This document shows, in pieces, positions 8,214 through 16,337 of a DNA stretch of 48,328 nt (position 1 is its first letter; each line of letters opens with the position of its first letter). The DNA comes from an uncultured Succinivibrio sp. GTDB taxonomy: Bacteria; Pseudomonadota; Gammaproteobacteria; Enterobacterales; Succinivibrionaceae. The position numbers and the translations under genes are program-made. The notes under the pieces are model-generated. The model had not been told where the DNA came from and ran no database searches. It saw nothing but the letters and a program-made list of their open reading frames with translations. The DNA is taken from positions 1 to 48,328 of the forward strand of contig CAKQDA010000014.1 of the NCBI GenBank assembly GCA_934218695.1, given 5' to 3'.

Positions 8214-9732
8214 GATAATCTCCAGCAATCGCCTGCATGATGTGTGCAGTTGAAATTTCATCACCGTTAAGCTCAGTTACCTTTTCATGATCTCTTATGA
8301 TCATAATTCTTGAGCAGGTACGTACCATTTCTCCCATCTCTCCTGAGATGAAAACAACTGACATTCCCTTTTCTTTGGCAAGTGATACTGCCAGAGACTC
8401 AATTTCAGTCTTGGTACCCACGTCAATACCACGGGTAGGTTCATCTAAAATTAAAAGGTTAGGTTCAGTTGCAAGCCATCTGGCAATAATTACCTTCTGC
8501 TGATTACCTCCAGACAGATTCTTAATTAACTGTTCTCTGTCTGAAACTTTTATTCTCAGAAGGTTAATGTAATAGTCGGCAAGCTTGTTCTGTCTTGCTC
8601 TGGACATATGACGGAACATACCGTTTTTAGCCTGCAGAGCCAGAATGATGTTCTCTCTTACAGAAAGATCTCCGATAATACCCTGCACCTTTCTGTCCTC
8701 AGGACAGAAAGCCACACGTTTTTTCATCATATCCATTGGAGACTTAATGGAAACGGAAACTCCATCCACGTAAATGGTTCCGCTGCTCTTTAGCATAGTG
8801 CCGAAGAGTGTTTCTGCAATTTCAGATCGTCCTGAACCTAGAAGGCCGGCAAAACCGACAACCTCGCCTTCTTTAATATCCATGCACAGATCTTTTACCT
8901 TACCAGGAACTGTTACATGATCAGCTTCTATAAAGATGCTGTTGCGGGGCACTGATTTGTCAACATTAGACTCAATTTCCCCTTCTTTAACCTCTTTACC
9001 CATCATCTTTGATATAAGCTGAATTCTTGGAAGATCCTTAATCTCATACTCACCGACATAAGTACCGTCTCTTAAGATGGTTACCCTGTCGCAGATGGTG
9101 TAGATCTGCTCAAGGAAATGAGAAATAAAGATAATTGAAATGCCCTGATCACGAAGAGTTCTCATGATCTTAAATAATCTTTCAGTTTCCTTATCTGACA
9201 GAGATGAGGTAGGTTCATCTAAAATTAAAACTTTACATTTAGTGTCAATTGCACGGGCAATTGCAATCATCTGCTGCATTGCAACCGGATAGAAATTTAA
9301 TTCCTTTGACACGTCAATATCGATACCAAGTTCCTTAAACAGAAGATCTGATGCATTCTTCTGCATGGTTGCCCAGTCAATGCGACCAAAGCTTCCGCGA
9401 GGCTCTCGTCCGATATAAATATTTTCAGCTACAGACAGGTTTGCACACAGGTTAACTTCCTGATACACCGTGGAAATTCCCATCTTCTGGCTGGCAAGAG
9501 GAGTTGTAGGCTCTATCTGCTTGCCGTCAAATACGATTGTACCATTGGTTTTATGGTACACACCGGTTAATACCTTAACTAAAGTAGACTTACCGGCACC
9601 GTTCTCTCCCATAAGAGAAATGATTTCGCCCTTTTTGAGATTAAATTCGACATCCTTTAAGGCTTTCACTCCTGGGAAGAACATGTCTATATGTTTCATC
9701 TGCAGTATATAGTCGTTGTCTTGCAAGGCCAT
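8197..9732 (-). CDS. ytfR: Sugar ABC transporter ATP-binding protein, YtfR type
   Basis: The energy-coupling subunit (511 residues) with two tandem nucleotide-binding domains, as in RbsA, MglA and YtfR. Domain 1 has Walker A GENGAGKSTLVK (about residues 40-51), a degenerate signature (YPVAMQQMIAIA) and Walker B VLILDEPTSS. Domain 2 has a degenerate P-loop (GLLGSGRSEIAE), an intact signature LSGGNQQKV and LLILDEPTRGIDV. This asymmetry is normal for monosaccharide importers. The start at 9732 is chosen over an upstream ATG because GGAGG lies six bases before it. It is the second gene of the operon, about 100 bases after ytfQ, a gap that helps uneven expression of the binding protein. Confidence 0.93.
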   Translation of the reverse strand: MALQDNDYILQMKHIDMFFPGVKALKDVEFNLKKGEIISLMGENGAGKSTLVKVLTGVYHKTNGTIVFDGKQIEPTTPLASQKMGISTVYQEVNLCANLSVAENIYIGREPRGSFGRIDWATMQKNASDLLFKELGIDIDVSKELNFYPVAMQQMIAIARAIDTKCKVLILDEPTSSLSDKETERLFKIMRTLRDQGISIIFISHFLEQIYTICDRVTILRDGTYVGEYEIKDLPRIQLISKMMGKEVKEGEIESNVDKSVPRNSIFIEADHVTVPGKVKDLCMDIKEGEVVGFAGLLGSGRSEIAETLFGTMLKSSGTIYVDGVSVSIKSPMDMMKKRVAFCPEDRKVQGIIGDLSVRENIILALQAKNGMFRHMSRARQNKLADYYINLLRIKVSDREQLIKNLSGGNQQKVIIARWLATEPNLLILDEPTRGIDVGTKTEIESLAVSLAKEKGMSVVFISGEMGEMVRTCSRIMIIRDHEKVTELNGDEISTAHIMQAIAGDYHGKSC

Positions 9733-9835
9733 AATAGCCCTCCTCATGCAGGTGTTCTTCAGCAACTGTTGCTTTAAGTGCGATTACTATTAAGTAAGGG
9801 TGCCATAGGCACCCTTAATCTTTAGTTACTATGAA

Positions 9836-10825
9836 TTAGTACTTACGTGTTGGGAATACATCCTTTGCAGTATCTGCTGGGAATACACCTTCCTCTACGA
9901 ATACGCTCTTAGGTACTGATTCACCCTTTAAGATCTTTTCAGCTGTTGTGAAGAACAGATCTCCCTGCAGAGGATTACACTCAACAGTGGCATTTGACTT
10001 ACCCTCGATCATAGCCTGGAAGATACCCTTTACACCGTCAACTGAGACAATGATAATGTCCTTTGCAGGCTTCAGACCAGCAGCTTCAATAGCCTGAATT
10101 GCGCCTAATGCCATATCGTCATTCATAGCAAACAGAACATCAATATCCTTTGGATTTGACTTTAAGAATGACTCCATAACCTCCTGACCTTTCTGACGGG
10201 TAAAATCACCAGTCTGTGAAGCCAGGATGTTATACATATCCTTGTTTGGAGAGTCTTTTAATGCATCATTAAAGCCGTTGCCACGACCTGTTGTGGCAGA
10301 TGCACCTACAGTACCCTCAAGAATTACGATATTTAATTTGTCACCGCCGTTACGTGGTTTTACATTGTTCTTGTGAACATATGTATCCAGCCAGTCGAAT
10401 ACCTTTCTTCCTTCGGTATAGCTGTCAGTACCAATTTTTGCAACATACAATGAAGGATCTGAAACTGTTAAATCTCTGTCCATTACCAGTACAGGGATCT
10501 TGGCACGCTTTGCTTCACGAAGAATATTATCCCAGCCGGTTGCAACGATAGGTACAAAACCGATTAAATCAACTTTCTGAGCAATGAATGTACGGATTGC
10601 CTTGATCTGGTTTTCCTGTTTCTGCTGAGCATCAGAGAACTTTAGATTGATATTGTGAGCTTTTGCCGCTGCTTTAACATCGTTGGTGTTTGCAGTACGC
10701 CATTCTGACTCGGCACCAATCTGAGAAAAGCCGATTGTGATCTGTTTTGCCTGAGCAGCTGACATTGAAGAAGCTGCAATTGCAGCACCTAAAGATACAG
10801 CCAGGACAGCTTTTACTAGTTTCAT
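9836..10825 (-). CDS. ytfQ: Periplasmic sugar-binding protein, YtfQ type
   Basis: The substrate-capture protein (329 residues) of the importer. It has a signal peptide ending ASSMSAAQA (about residue 26) and then a family-1 (Peripla_BP_4) fold starting ITIGFSQIGAESEWR. The motifs QQKQENQIKAIRTFIAQ, VATGW, LEGTVGASATTGRGNGF and SQTGDFTRQKGQEVMESF closely follow YtfQ of E. coli, the galactofuranose-binding protein, and are less like RbsB or MglB. It is first in the operon, with AGGAG before the ATG. A LacI-type operator lies about 320 bases upstream (11142-11153), implying a long leader or a distal promoter. The substrate should be a furanose; whether galactofuranose or arabinofuranose cannot be read from sequence alone. 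Confidence 0.9.
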   Translation of the reverse strand: MKLVKAVLAVSLGAAIAASSMSAAQAKQITIGFSQIGAESEWRTANTNDVKAAAKAHNINLKFSDAQQKQENQIKAIRTFIAQKVDLIGFVPIVATGWDNILREAKRAKIPVLVMDRDLTVSDPSLYVAKIGTDSYTEGRKVFDWLDTYVHKNNVKPRNGGDKLNIVILEGTVGASATTGRGNGFNDALKDSPNKDMYNILASQTGDFTRQKGQEVMESFLKSNPKDIDVLFAMNDDMALGAIQAIEAAGLKPAKDIIIVSVDGVKGIFQAMIEGKSNATVECNPLQGDLFFTTAEKILKGESVPKSVFVEEGVFPADTAKDVFPTRKY

Positions 10826-11268
10826 AATAACTCCTATCTATTTGTATTTTTGTAAAGAAAAAAGTCATCACAAATGATTTCTGCTTCTTTCTGAATTTGA
10901 TTGTAGGTCATGAAGTAAAAAAAGAATTCTGAAACTCAACAAAACGTGACGGCGCTATCTTTTTTATGGGCACTATTCATAAAAAATTAGATTTATATCA
11001 CTATTTTGCAACCCTTTACGTTAAAAGATCATAAAAATATCTTTCAAAAATTTTAAGTAAAAAACTTTTATATTTCAAAATATAATAGATTTTTAGATTT
11101 AATTTTATTGAATATTTTTTTGAAGAAATCACAAAACTATCGCAAACGATTACAATCAAAAGTTCAGATACGTGATTTAACTCTTTCTTGAATTAAATAT
11201 CAGTAAAAAATTCTTAGTAAATCTAATCATGTATAATCAGTATAGAGATAAATAATACGAACATATTC
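10826..11268. other. Promoter region between ytfQ and the nuclease remnant
   Basis: 443 bases, very AT-rich, with no gene. It contains the operator at 11142-11153. For the rightward remnant there is a TATAAT at 11232-11237. On the minus strand several A/T-rich hexamers could be the ytfQ promoter, but none is decisive. Confidence 0.5.
11142..11153 (-). promoter_or_regulatory. Candidate LacI-family operator for the ytfQRT-yjfF operon
   Basis: GCAAACGATTAC is identical to the site in front of the lacI-type gene (18955-18966), and 10 of 12 bases match the site upstream of the AraD-like gene (15363-15374, reverse orientation). It is an imperfect CG-centred dyad, as expected for LacI-family proteins. 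Confidence 0.65.
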
Positions 11269-11636
11269 ATGAGTGACAAAACTTTTTTACCACTTCCAAC
11301 AGGAAATGAGAACTACTATCACGGCTTTTTAAACAGCATTTTTACAAACTGTTCTGCAGGCTTCTTTAGGGAATATCATTCAAATGCTGAATCTGGCGAC
11401 GGTTATGCAGATATTCTCTTTACAGACTGTGAAGGTGAAATGGCTGTTGTTATAGAACTTAAAATCTGCAGAAAAAAGAGAGCAGAATAAAAAAAGCTGA
11501 TGGGGCTATAGCTCAGATTGAAGATATAAACTACGCTGAGTCTTTATTTGAAAATGAAAATATTACTTCAATACATGCTGTAGGAATTGCCTTTTCAGGA
11601 AAGACATGTGCTGTCAGTGTTAAAAGGTTAAAATAG
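11269..11636 (+). pseudogene. Frameshifted PD-(D/E)XK nuclease-like remnant (C-terminal domain)
   Basis: The first frame (11269-11490) gives 73 residues with FHGFL-like YYHGFLNSIF, SGDGYADILF and VVIELKI. These are the D...E-x-K core of the PD-(D/E)XK domain found at the C-terminus of many AAA-ATPase-like proteins. A stop follows in an A-rich tract. Shifting by one base, the match resumes as ADGAIAQIEDINYAESLF and ends VSVKRLK with a stop at 11634-11636, exactly the rest of that domain. The N-terminal ATPase-like part (about 300 residues in relatives) is absent. The gene is therefore both truncated and frameshifted. A sequencing slip in the seven-A run could explain the frameshift but not the missing N-terminus. 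Confidence 0.7.
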
Positions 11637-11766
11637 ATTTTTAATTTCTCAGAATTTACAATTTCTTTGCTGTCCTTTAGGCCTCCTGACAGCACTGTTT
11701 GTTTATTATTATGAAGTCTATTGCTTATCTGCCTGCTACAAAACTTAAGCTAATTTCACGTAATTT

Positions 11767-12219
11767 CTAAAGCTGTTTTAAGAAGTCTTTCCCTAACCTG
11801 CTTATTCCTTTATTTATTACACTCTCTAAATCATGCATAGTCGGATTTACACATGGTTCAATCTCTAGCTTCTTACAGGTATCTTTGTAAAAATTTTTTT
11901 GCTTTTCATTTAAAGGTGTAACAGATCTTTTATAAAACCAGTAATATCCCTGTACCGGCATTAAAAGAAGAAAAAGAACACAGGCTATGGTTACCGGAAA
12001 ATTTGATCCGATTGCAAATAAAAAAGGCACCCCCTTAAGACCTCCACCAAGATAAAATCCCCAGAAGAAGATAAAGACGATAAATGGAGGCAGAAGTTTG
12101 TTACCTAAAAGCATTGCTCTTTTTACACGGTTTTCTTTGAATACAGGATTCAACAGAGGTTCCAGTGGCCATTTTTTCATATAGTCAATACCGCGATTTA
12201 GATTGCTAAAAATAATCAT
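11767..12219 (-). CDS. yfbV: UPF0208 inner-membrane protein YfbV
   Basis: 150 residues, close to the 151 of E. coli YfbV, which helps insulate the Ter macrodomain. Diagnostic features are KWPLEPLLNPVFKENRVKRA, two membrane spans (about residues 45-62 and 74-92), WFYKRSVTPL, and a C-terminal helix ending LGKDFLKQL. The start at 12219 has GGAG with a six-base spacer, and aligning the N-terminus IFSNLNRG with the family supports it over upstream ATGs. It is transcribed divergently from pta. In E. coli yfbV also sits beside ackA-pta, so the neighbourhood is conserved except that ackA is not here. Confidence 0.88.
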   Translation of the reverse strand: MIIFSNLNRGIDYMKKWPLEPLLNPVFKENRVKRAMLLGNKLLPPFIVFIFFWGFYLGGGLKGVPFLFAIGSNFPVTIACVLFLLLMPVQGYYWFYKRSVTPLNEKQKNFYKDTCKKLEIEPCVNPTMHDLESVINKGISRLGKDFLKQL

Positions 12220-12369
12220 ATTCTGCTCCATAAAATAACTGCACATACTATACAAAACACTGTAGTGGAGTGCAAACAGCATTTTTAACTGAGATTCATA
12301 AACTTTATTTAATATCAGCTGTCTTCAGACAGGATATTGAGTTTTAATGAGTCTGACAGGACTGGATAT

Positions 12370-12375
12370 GTTATA
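12370..12375 (+). promoter_or_regulatory. Likely -10 box of the pta promoter
   Basis: A consensus TATAAT lies 80 bases upstream of the pta start; the -35 region is weak. The operator-like site at 12413-12424 lies downstream of it, where a bound repressor would act as a roadblock. Confidence 0.45.
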
Positions 12376-12412
12376 ATTTTGCACAGCTCAAAAAGTGGAC
12401 GCGTCCCCTTTT

Positions 12413-12424
12413 GTAAACGATTTC
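12413..12424 (+). promoter_or_regulatory. Operator-like site in the pta leader
   Basis: GTAAACGATTTC differs from the other three candidate operators only at the ends of the core; it keeps AAACGATT intact. It is 31 bases before the pta start codon. It is weaker evidence than the other sites because it lacks one symmetric base. Confidence 0.4.
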
Positions 12425-12455
12425 TTATTTTATTGTAAGCATTTTGGAGATTGAA

Positions 12456-14435
12456 GTGACTCGTAATGTAATGCTTGTACCTGTAGCAAAAACTGCCGGT
12501 ATCTATACTGCATCTTTAGGTTTGGTTCAGGCTTTAAACAATAATGGTATTAAAGCTGCCCTGTTTTCACCTTTTGCAGACTGCTCAAAGGCAGAATGCA
12601 GCGACAGAAGCTTAAACAAGTTCTGTGCAGCAAAGAAGATTGCTAAGGGTAACAGATCAGATGTTTTAGAAAAGATTGTTGCAAACTACAATCTCTTAAA
12701 GAACAGTGATAACTATGATGTTATCGTAATTGAAGGCGTTACTGGCGCTCCTTTTGACAAGGATGAGATGAATGCCGACATCTGCCATGCATTCGACGCT
12801 TCTATTGTTCCTGTAGTTCAGGGTACCTGCAGCTGTGCAGAAAGTGCTTTGGCTGCAACCTTGCAGTATTTTGGCAACGCAGGTAAAAACAAAGTATTAG
12901 GTAATATCCTGATTAATCCTGTAGCTCCAAAGGATGCTGCCGGCAATAAGAAACTTGTTCTGTCTGGATGCGGTCACTGCTCATGCGGCTCTGACAGCTC
13001 TTGCAAGACAAAAGAGCCTGCACTCAAGGATTTCATTGCAACTGTAAATTATGACAAGTTCTATTACGCTCCTCGTGCAAAGGATATCGCTGACTACCTT
13101 GATGCAAAGTTAACCTCAGGCGATGAGAATGTTCGTGTATTCAAGGTTACCCTGTCAAACACCAAGGCAAATGATAAGATGGTTTTAGTAACTGATGAGC
13201 TACCTACATCAACTCAGGCTAAAATTGTTATCCTGACAGATGGTGCAACAGGTGCTGTATCAGGTGCAACTGTAATTGAAACCGCAAAATCATCATGGGC
13301 TGTCGCTCAGGCACTGTCTGATATGGAAGCACAGTTACGTGAGGATGATGCCGAGCAGGTTAACTACATCAAAGAAAACGCTGCCAAGGATTTTGACAGG
13401 AAGGCTCTTGAAACTCTGTCACAGTTCTCAGTATCAGACACTCCATTAATGAGCCCTGCAGCATTCCGTTACAAGTTAACCGAACTTGCCCGTGCAGCTC
13501 ACAAGAAGATAGCACTTCCAGAAGGTGACGAGCCTCGTACTGTATGTGCAGCAGCTAAGGTTGCAGAGCAGAACATCGCTGTTCCTGTTTTATTCGGTAA
13601 CAAGGACAAGATCCTTGCTGTTGCTAAAGAACAGGGCGTAACTCTCGGTGAAAACGTTGAATTCGTTGATCCTGATGCTGTTCGTCAGAATTATGTTGAC
13701 AGACTGGTTGAGCTGCGCAAGGCCAAAGGCATGACTCCTGAAGCTGCCCTGGAGATGTTAAAGGATAACGTTGCTCTTGCTACTATGATGATTGAGCGCA
13801 ATGAGTTAGACGGTCTGGTATCTGGTGCAGTTCACACTACAGCTAATACCATCAGACCTCCACTTCAGATCATTAAAACAGCTCCAGGTGCAAAGCTAGT
13901 TTCAGCTATCTTCTTCATGTTAATGCCAGAGCAGGTTTATGTTTACGGTGACTGTGCCTTAAACATCAATCCTGATGCTGAACAGTTATCAGAAATTGCT
14001 ATTCAGTCAGCAGATACTGCCAAGGCTTTCGGTATCGATCCTAAGGTTGCCATGGTTACCTACTCAACCATGAATTCAGGTAAAGGTGCTGATGTTGATT
14101 TAATGAAGGCTGCAACTGAACTGGTTCGCCAAAAGCGCCCTGATATCGCAGTTGACGGTCCTCTACAGTATGATGCAGCTGTAATGCCTAATGTCGCAGC
14201 TCAGAAGGCTCCTAACTCACCAGTTGCAGGCAAGGCTACTGTATTTATCTTCCCAAGTCTGTCAACCGGTAATACCGTTTACAAGGCTGTTCAGCGTTCT
14301 GCAGGCTTGGTATCAATCGGTCCTATGCTGCAGGGTATGAAGAAGCCTGTCAACGATCTGTCACGCGGTGCATTAGTTGATGATATCATCTACACTATTG
14401 CTGTAACTGCAATTCAGGCAGCTCAGATTAAGTAA
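12456..14435 (+). CDS. pta: Phosphate acetyltransferase
   Basis: Converts acetyl-CoA and phosphate to acetyl phosphate and CoA in the cytoplasm, a step of fermentative acetate and ATP formation (659 residues; E. coli 714). Three domains are visible: an N-terminal P-loop-like domain (MTRNVMLVPVAKTAG), a middle DRTGG-type domain (about residues 210-320), and the C-terminal PTA_PTB catalytic domain (from KIALPEGDEPRT, with VSGAVHTTANTIRPPLQI and VDGPLQYDAA). The start GTG at 12456 has GGAG six bases upstream and matches the family N-terminus; the TTG at 12444 is less likely. Oddly, the N-terminal domain holds a Cys-rich segment, GCGHCSCGSDSSC (about residues 171-183). ackA, its usual partner, is absent beside it. 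Confidence 0.94.
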   Translation: MTRNVMLVPVAKTAGIYTASLGLVQALNNNGIKAALFSPFADCSKAECSDRSLNKFCAAKKIAKGNRSDVLEKIVANYNLLKNSDNYDVIVIEGVTGAPFDKDEMNADICHAFDASIVPVVQGTCSCAESALAATLQYFGNAGKNKVLGNILINPVAPKDAAGNKKLVLSGCGHCSCGSDSSCKTKEPALKDFIATVNYDKFYYAPRAKDIADYLDAKLTSGDENVRVFKVTLSNTKANDKMVLVTDELPTSTQAKIVILTDGATGAVSGATVIETAKSSWAVAQALSDMEAQLREDDAEQVNYIKENAAKDFDRKALETLSQFSVSDTPLMSPAAFRYKLTELARAAHKKIALPEGDEPRTVCAAAKVAEQNIAVPVLFGNKDKILAVAKEQGVTLGENVEFVDPDAVRQNYVDRLVELRKAKGMTPEAALEMLKDNVALATMMIERNELDGLVSGAVHTTANTIRPPLQIIKTAPGAKLVSAIFFMLMPEQVYVYGDCALNINPDAEQLSEIAIQSADTAKAFGIDPKVAMVTYSTMNSGKGADVDLMKAATELVRQKRPDIAVDGPLQYDAAVMPNVAAQKAPNSPVAGKATVFIFPSLSTGNTVYKAVQRSAGLVSIGPMLQGMKKPVNDLSRGALVDDIIYTIAVTAIQAAQIK

Positions 14436-14458
14436 GACATAGTCTGTTGTTTTTTAAG

Positions 14459-14484
14459 AGGCAGCGCAGTGCGCTGCCTTTTTT
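14459..14484 (+). terminator. Rho-independent terminator of pta
   Basis: GGCAGCGC and GCGCTGCC form a perfect stem with a two-base centre, followed by six T. It lies 24 bases after the pta stop and only 14 bases before the next start codon. Confidence 0.9.
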
Positions 14485-14497
14485 ATGGTTTTATCAA

Positions 14498-15358
14498 ATG
14501 AAATTTCTTGTTTGTGGCGGAAGCGGTTTTATCGGTAAAGCATTATGTAGTGATCTGATTGCAAAGAAACATCAGGTATTTATCTATTCTCACAGTAAAA
14601 ATATAAGAGTTCTGTTGAAAAAGAATACCTACTTAAAAAAATTTTTTAAAACAGATAACTTTCAGCTCGTAAATCAGTACAACGATTTTCCAGATGTAGA
14701 CGTTATTATCAATCTGTCTGGAGAATCTGTTGCCCAAAAGAAACTAACTGAGAAAAGAATGGATGAAATCCTGTCGTCAAGGCTTGATACCATTGAGCTT
14801 TTGCTTGAGCAATACCGTTTGAGAGCTCCAAAATTATTTATACAAGCAAGTGCTACCGGTATATATTCGGAGAAAGCAATCTGCGATGAGAAAGGTCAGA
14901 CAGGAAGTTCAGTCTATTCAGATGTCTGCCAAAAATTAGAAGAGAAAGCTTTGTCTTTAGCCAAAAATTCAACTTTCAGCTACAGTAAAATCTGCCTAGC
15001 AAGGATCGGCGTGGTTGTAGGAAAAGGTGGAGGGCTTATGCAGAACTTAAAGTATGTTCCAAAAGTTGCCTTTATACCAGGAAACAACACCATTCCCTAT
15101 ATTCTGATTGATGATCTTGTTGCAGCCTTTAACCTCATCATAAACAGAAAACTCTCAGGACCAGTCAACCTGTGCTCAGACGACTACATTACATTAAACA
15201 CTCTAATTTCTCTGTGCAAACCACATTCTCTGTTAACTCTCCCCTGTCCGCGCTCTGTATTAAAACTCGACAGGAGAGGAGAACTTCTGCTTGCAGATCA
15301 GAAAATTGAACCCGGAATTTTACTTAAAAATGGTTTTTCCTTTACCAGAATCAATTAA
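14498..15358 (+). CDS. YfcH-type NAD-dependent epimerase/dehydratase family protein
   Basis: 286 residues of the SDR-related TIGR01777 family (YfcH; E. coli 297). The Rossmann motif GGSGFIGKALCSDL is at residues 7-20, followed by INLSGESVAQKK and QASATGIYSEK. The C-terminal DUF1731-like part (PRSVLKLDRRGELLLADQKI) is present. Its substrate is unknown across the family. The start at 14498 is taken because the Rossmann fold begins at once; frames further upstream would run through the pta terminator. No good ribosome site is seen. Its place right behind a strong terminator implies an internal promoter or read-through. Confidence 0.82.
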   Translation: MKFLVCGGSGFIGKALCSDLIAKKHQVFIYSHSKNIRVLLKKNTYLKKFFKTDNFQLVNQYNDFPDVDVIINLSGESVAQKKLTEKRMDEILSSRLDTIELLLEQYRLRAPKLFIQASATGIYSEKAICDEKGQTGSSVYSDVCQKLEEKALSLAKNSTFSYSKICLARIGVVVGKGGGLMQNLKYVPKVAFIPGNNTIPYILIDDLVAAFNLIINRKLSGPVNLCSDDYITLNTLISLCKPHSLLTLPCPRSVLKLDRRGELLLADQKIEPGILLKNGFSFTRIN

Positions 15359-15362
15359 ATTC

Positions 15363-15374
15363 GCAATCGTTTAC
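15363..15374 (-). promoter_or_regulatory. Candidate LacI-family operator upstream of the AraD-like gene
   Basis: Read on the minus strand this is GTAAACGATTGC; 10 of 12 bases match the sites at 11142 and 18955. It lies right after the yfcH-type stop codon and about 170 bases before the 4-epimerase start. Confidence 0.6.
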
Positions 15375-15473
15375 GATTTTTTTAATTTACTTATTTTTCA
15401 ATATGTTATATATATTTTTACATCAAAATTAAAAATATTTTGCACAGATCATGTTTCTTGATAAAAATTTTTC

Positions 15474-15479
15474 TATAAT
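15474..15479 (+). promoter_or_regulatory. Likely -10 box of the 4-epimerase gene
   Basis: A consensus TATAAT stands 65 bases upstream of the start codon, in AT-rich DNA. No good -35 hexamer is visible at 16-18 bases. A short dyad (AAGACA...TGTCTT, about 15499-15522) follows in the leader. Confidence 0.4.
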
Positions 15480-15543
15480 AACTACAGTTTCATTTTAGAA
15501 GACACCCTCCTGGTAATGTCTTTCAAATTTTCGGAGTTTTCAT

Positions 15544-16251
15544 ATGTTAGAAGATCTAAAAAAGGCTGTATGCAAGGCAAATCTTGATCTGCCAAAACAC
15601 GGTCTGGTTACTTTCACCTGGGGCAACGTATCTGGTATCGACAGAAAAAAAGGTCTAGTTGTGATCAAACCTTCAGGAGTTGACTATGAAACAATGAAAC
15701 CTGAGGATATGGTAGTAGTAGATCTTAAAACAGGCAAAAAAGTGGAAGGTGATCTTAATCCTTCAACCGATACTCCTACCCATTTGGAGCTTTATCGCGC
15801 CTGTGAAAAAATCAATGGTGTCGTTCATACCCACTCAAGAAATGCAACTTCTTTTGCTCAGGCTGGTATTGATATTCCAGCACTTGGAACCACTGGTGCT
15901 GACTACTTCTACGGTGCAATTCCATGCACACGCCAGATGAGTCCTCAGGAAATTGAAGGTGAATATGAGCTTGAGACAGGCAAGGTTATTATTGAAACCT
16001 TCAAAAAGCGCAACATTAAGCTTGAAGATGTTCCAGCATGCCTGTGTTACTCACACGGGCCTTTTACCTGGGGTACTTCTCCTGACAATGCTGTATATAA
16101 TGCTGTGGTTCTAGAAGAGGTTGCCTACATGGCATACCATGCACTAACTCTGTGCCCACAATTAAAGCCAATGCAGCAGGAACTTTTAGACAAACACTAC
16201 TTAAGAAAGCATGGAGCAAACGCCTACTACGGTCAGGCAAAGAAAAGATGA
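15544..16251 (+). CDS. araD: L-ribulose-5-phosphate 4-epimerase (AraD/UlaF/SgbE family)
   Basis: 235 residues of the class II aldolase/adducin family; interconverts L-ribulose 5-phosphate and D-xylulose 5-phosphate. The family pattern is clear: [10 protein letters not shown] (about 27-36), [19 protein letters not shown], the zinc ligands in [16 protein letters not shown], and the third histidine in [10 protein letters not shown] (about 170). E. coli AraD has 231 residues. CGGAG precedes the ATG. araA and araB are not in the window, so the pathway could be arabinose or ascorbate/gulonate degradation. A LacI-type operator shared with the ytfQ operon favours arabinose (inference). A terminator follows. 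Confidence 0.88.
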   Translation: MLEDLKKAVCKANLDLPKHGLVTFTWGNVSGIDRKKGLVVIKPSGVDYETMKPEDMVVVDLKTGKKVEGDLNPSTDTPTHLELYRACEKINGVVHTHSRNATSFAQAGIDIPALGTTGADYFYGAIPCTRQMSPQEIEGEYELETGKVIIETFKKRNIKLEDVPACLCYSHGPFTWGTSPDNAVYNAVVLEEVAYMAYHALTLCPQLKPMQQELLDKHYLRKHGANAYYGQAKKR

Positions 16252-16288
16252 TCTTTTTTACATTCTGATTCATCATTTTTGACTTTAT

Positions 16289-16317
16289 GGCCTGACATTC
16301 AAAGTCAGGCCCTTTTT
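16289..16317 (+). terminator. Rho-independent terminator of the 4-epimerase gene
   Basis: GGCCTGAC (16289-16296) pairs perfectly with GTCAGGCC (16304-16311) and is followed by a T run. It separates this gene from the convergent symporter gene. Confidence 0.88.
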
Positions 16318-16337
16318 ATTTCCATGTCTTATCTTAA

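Noticed and set aside
11669..11693. Stem GCTGTC/GACAGC as a terminator of the nuclease remnant
   Set aside because: Only six pairs with a long loop and no continuous T run; too weak to call.
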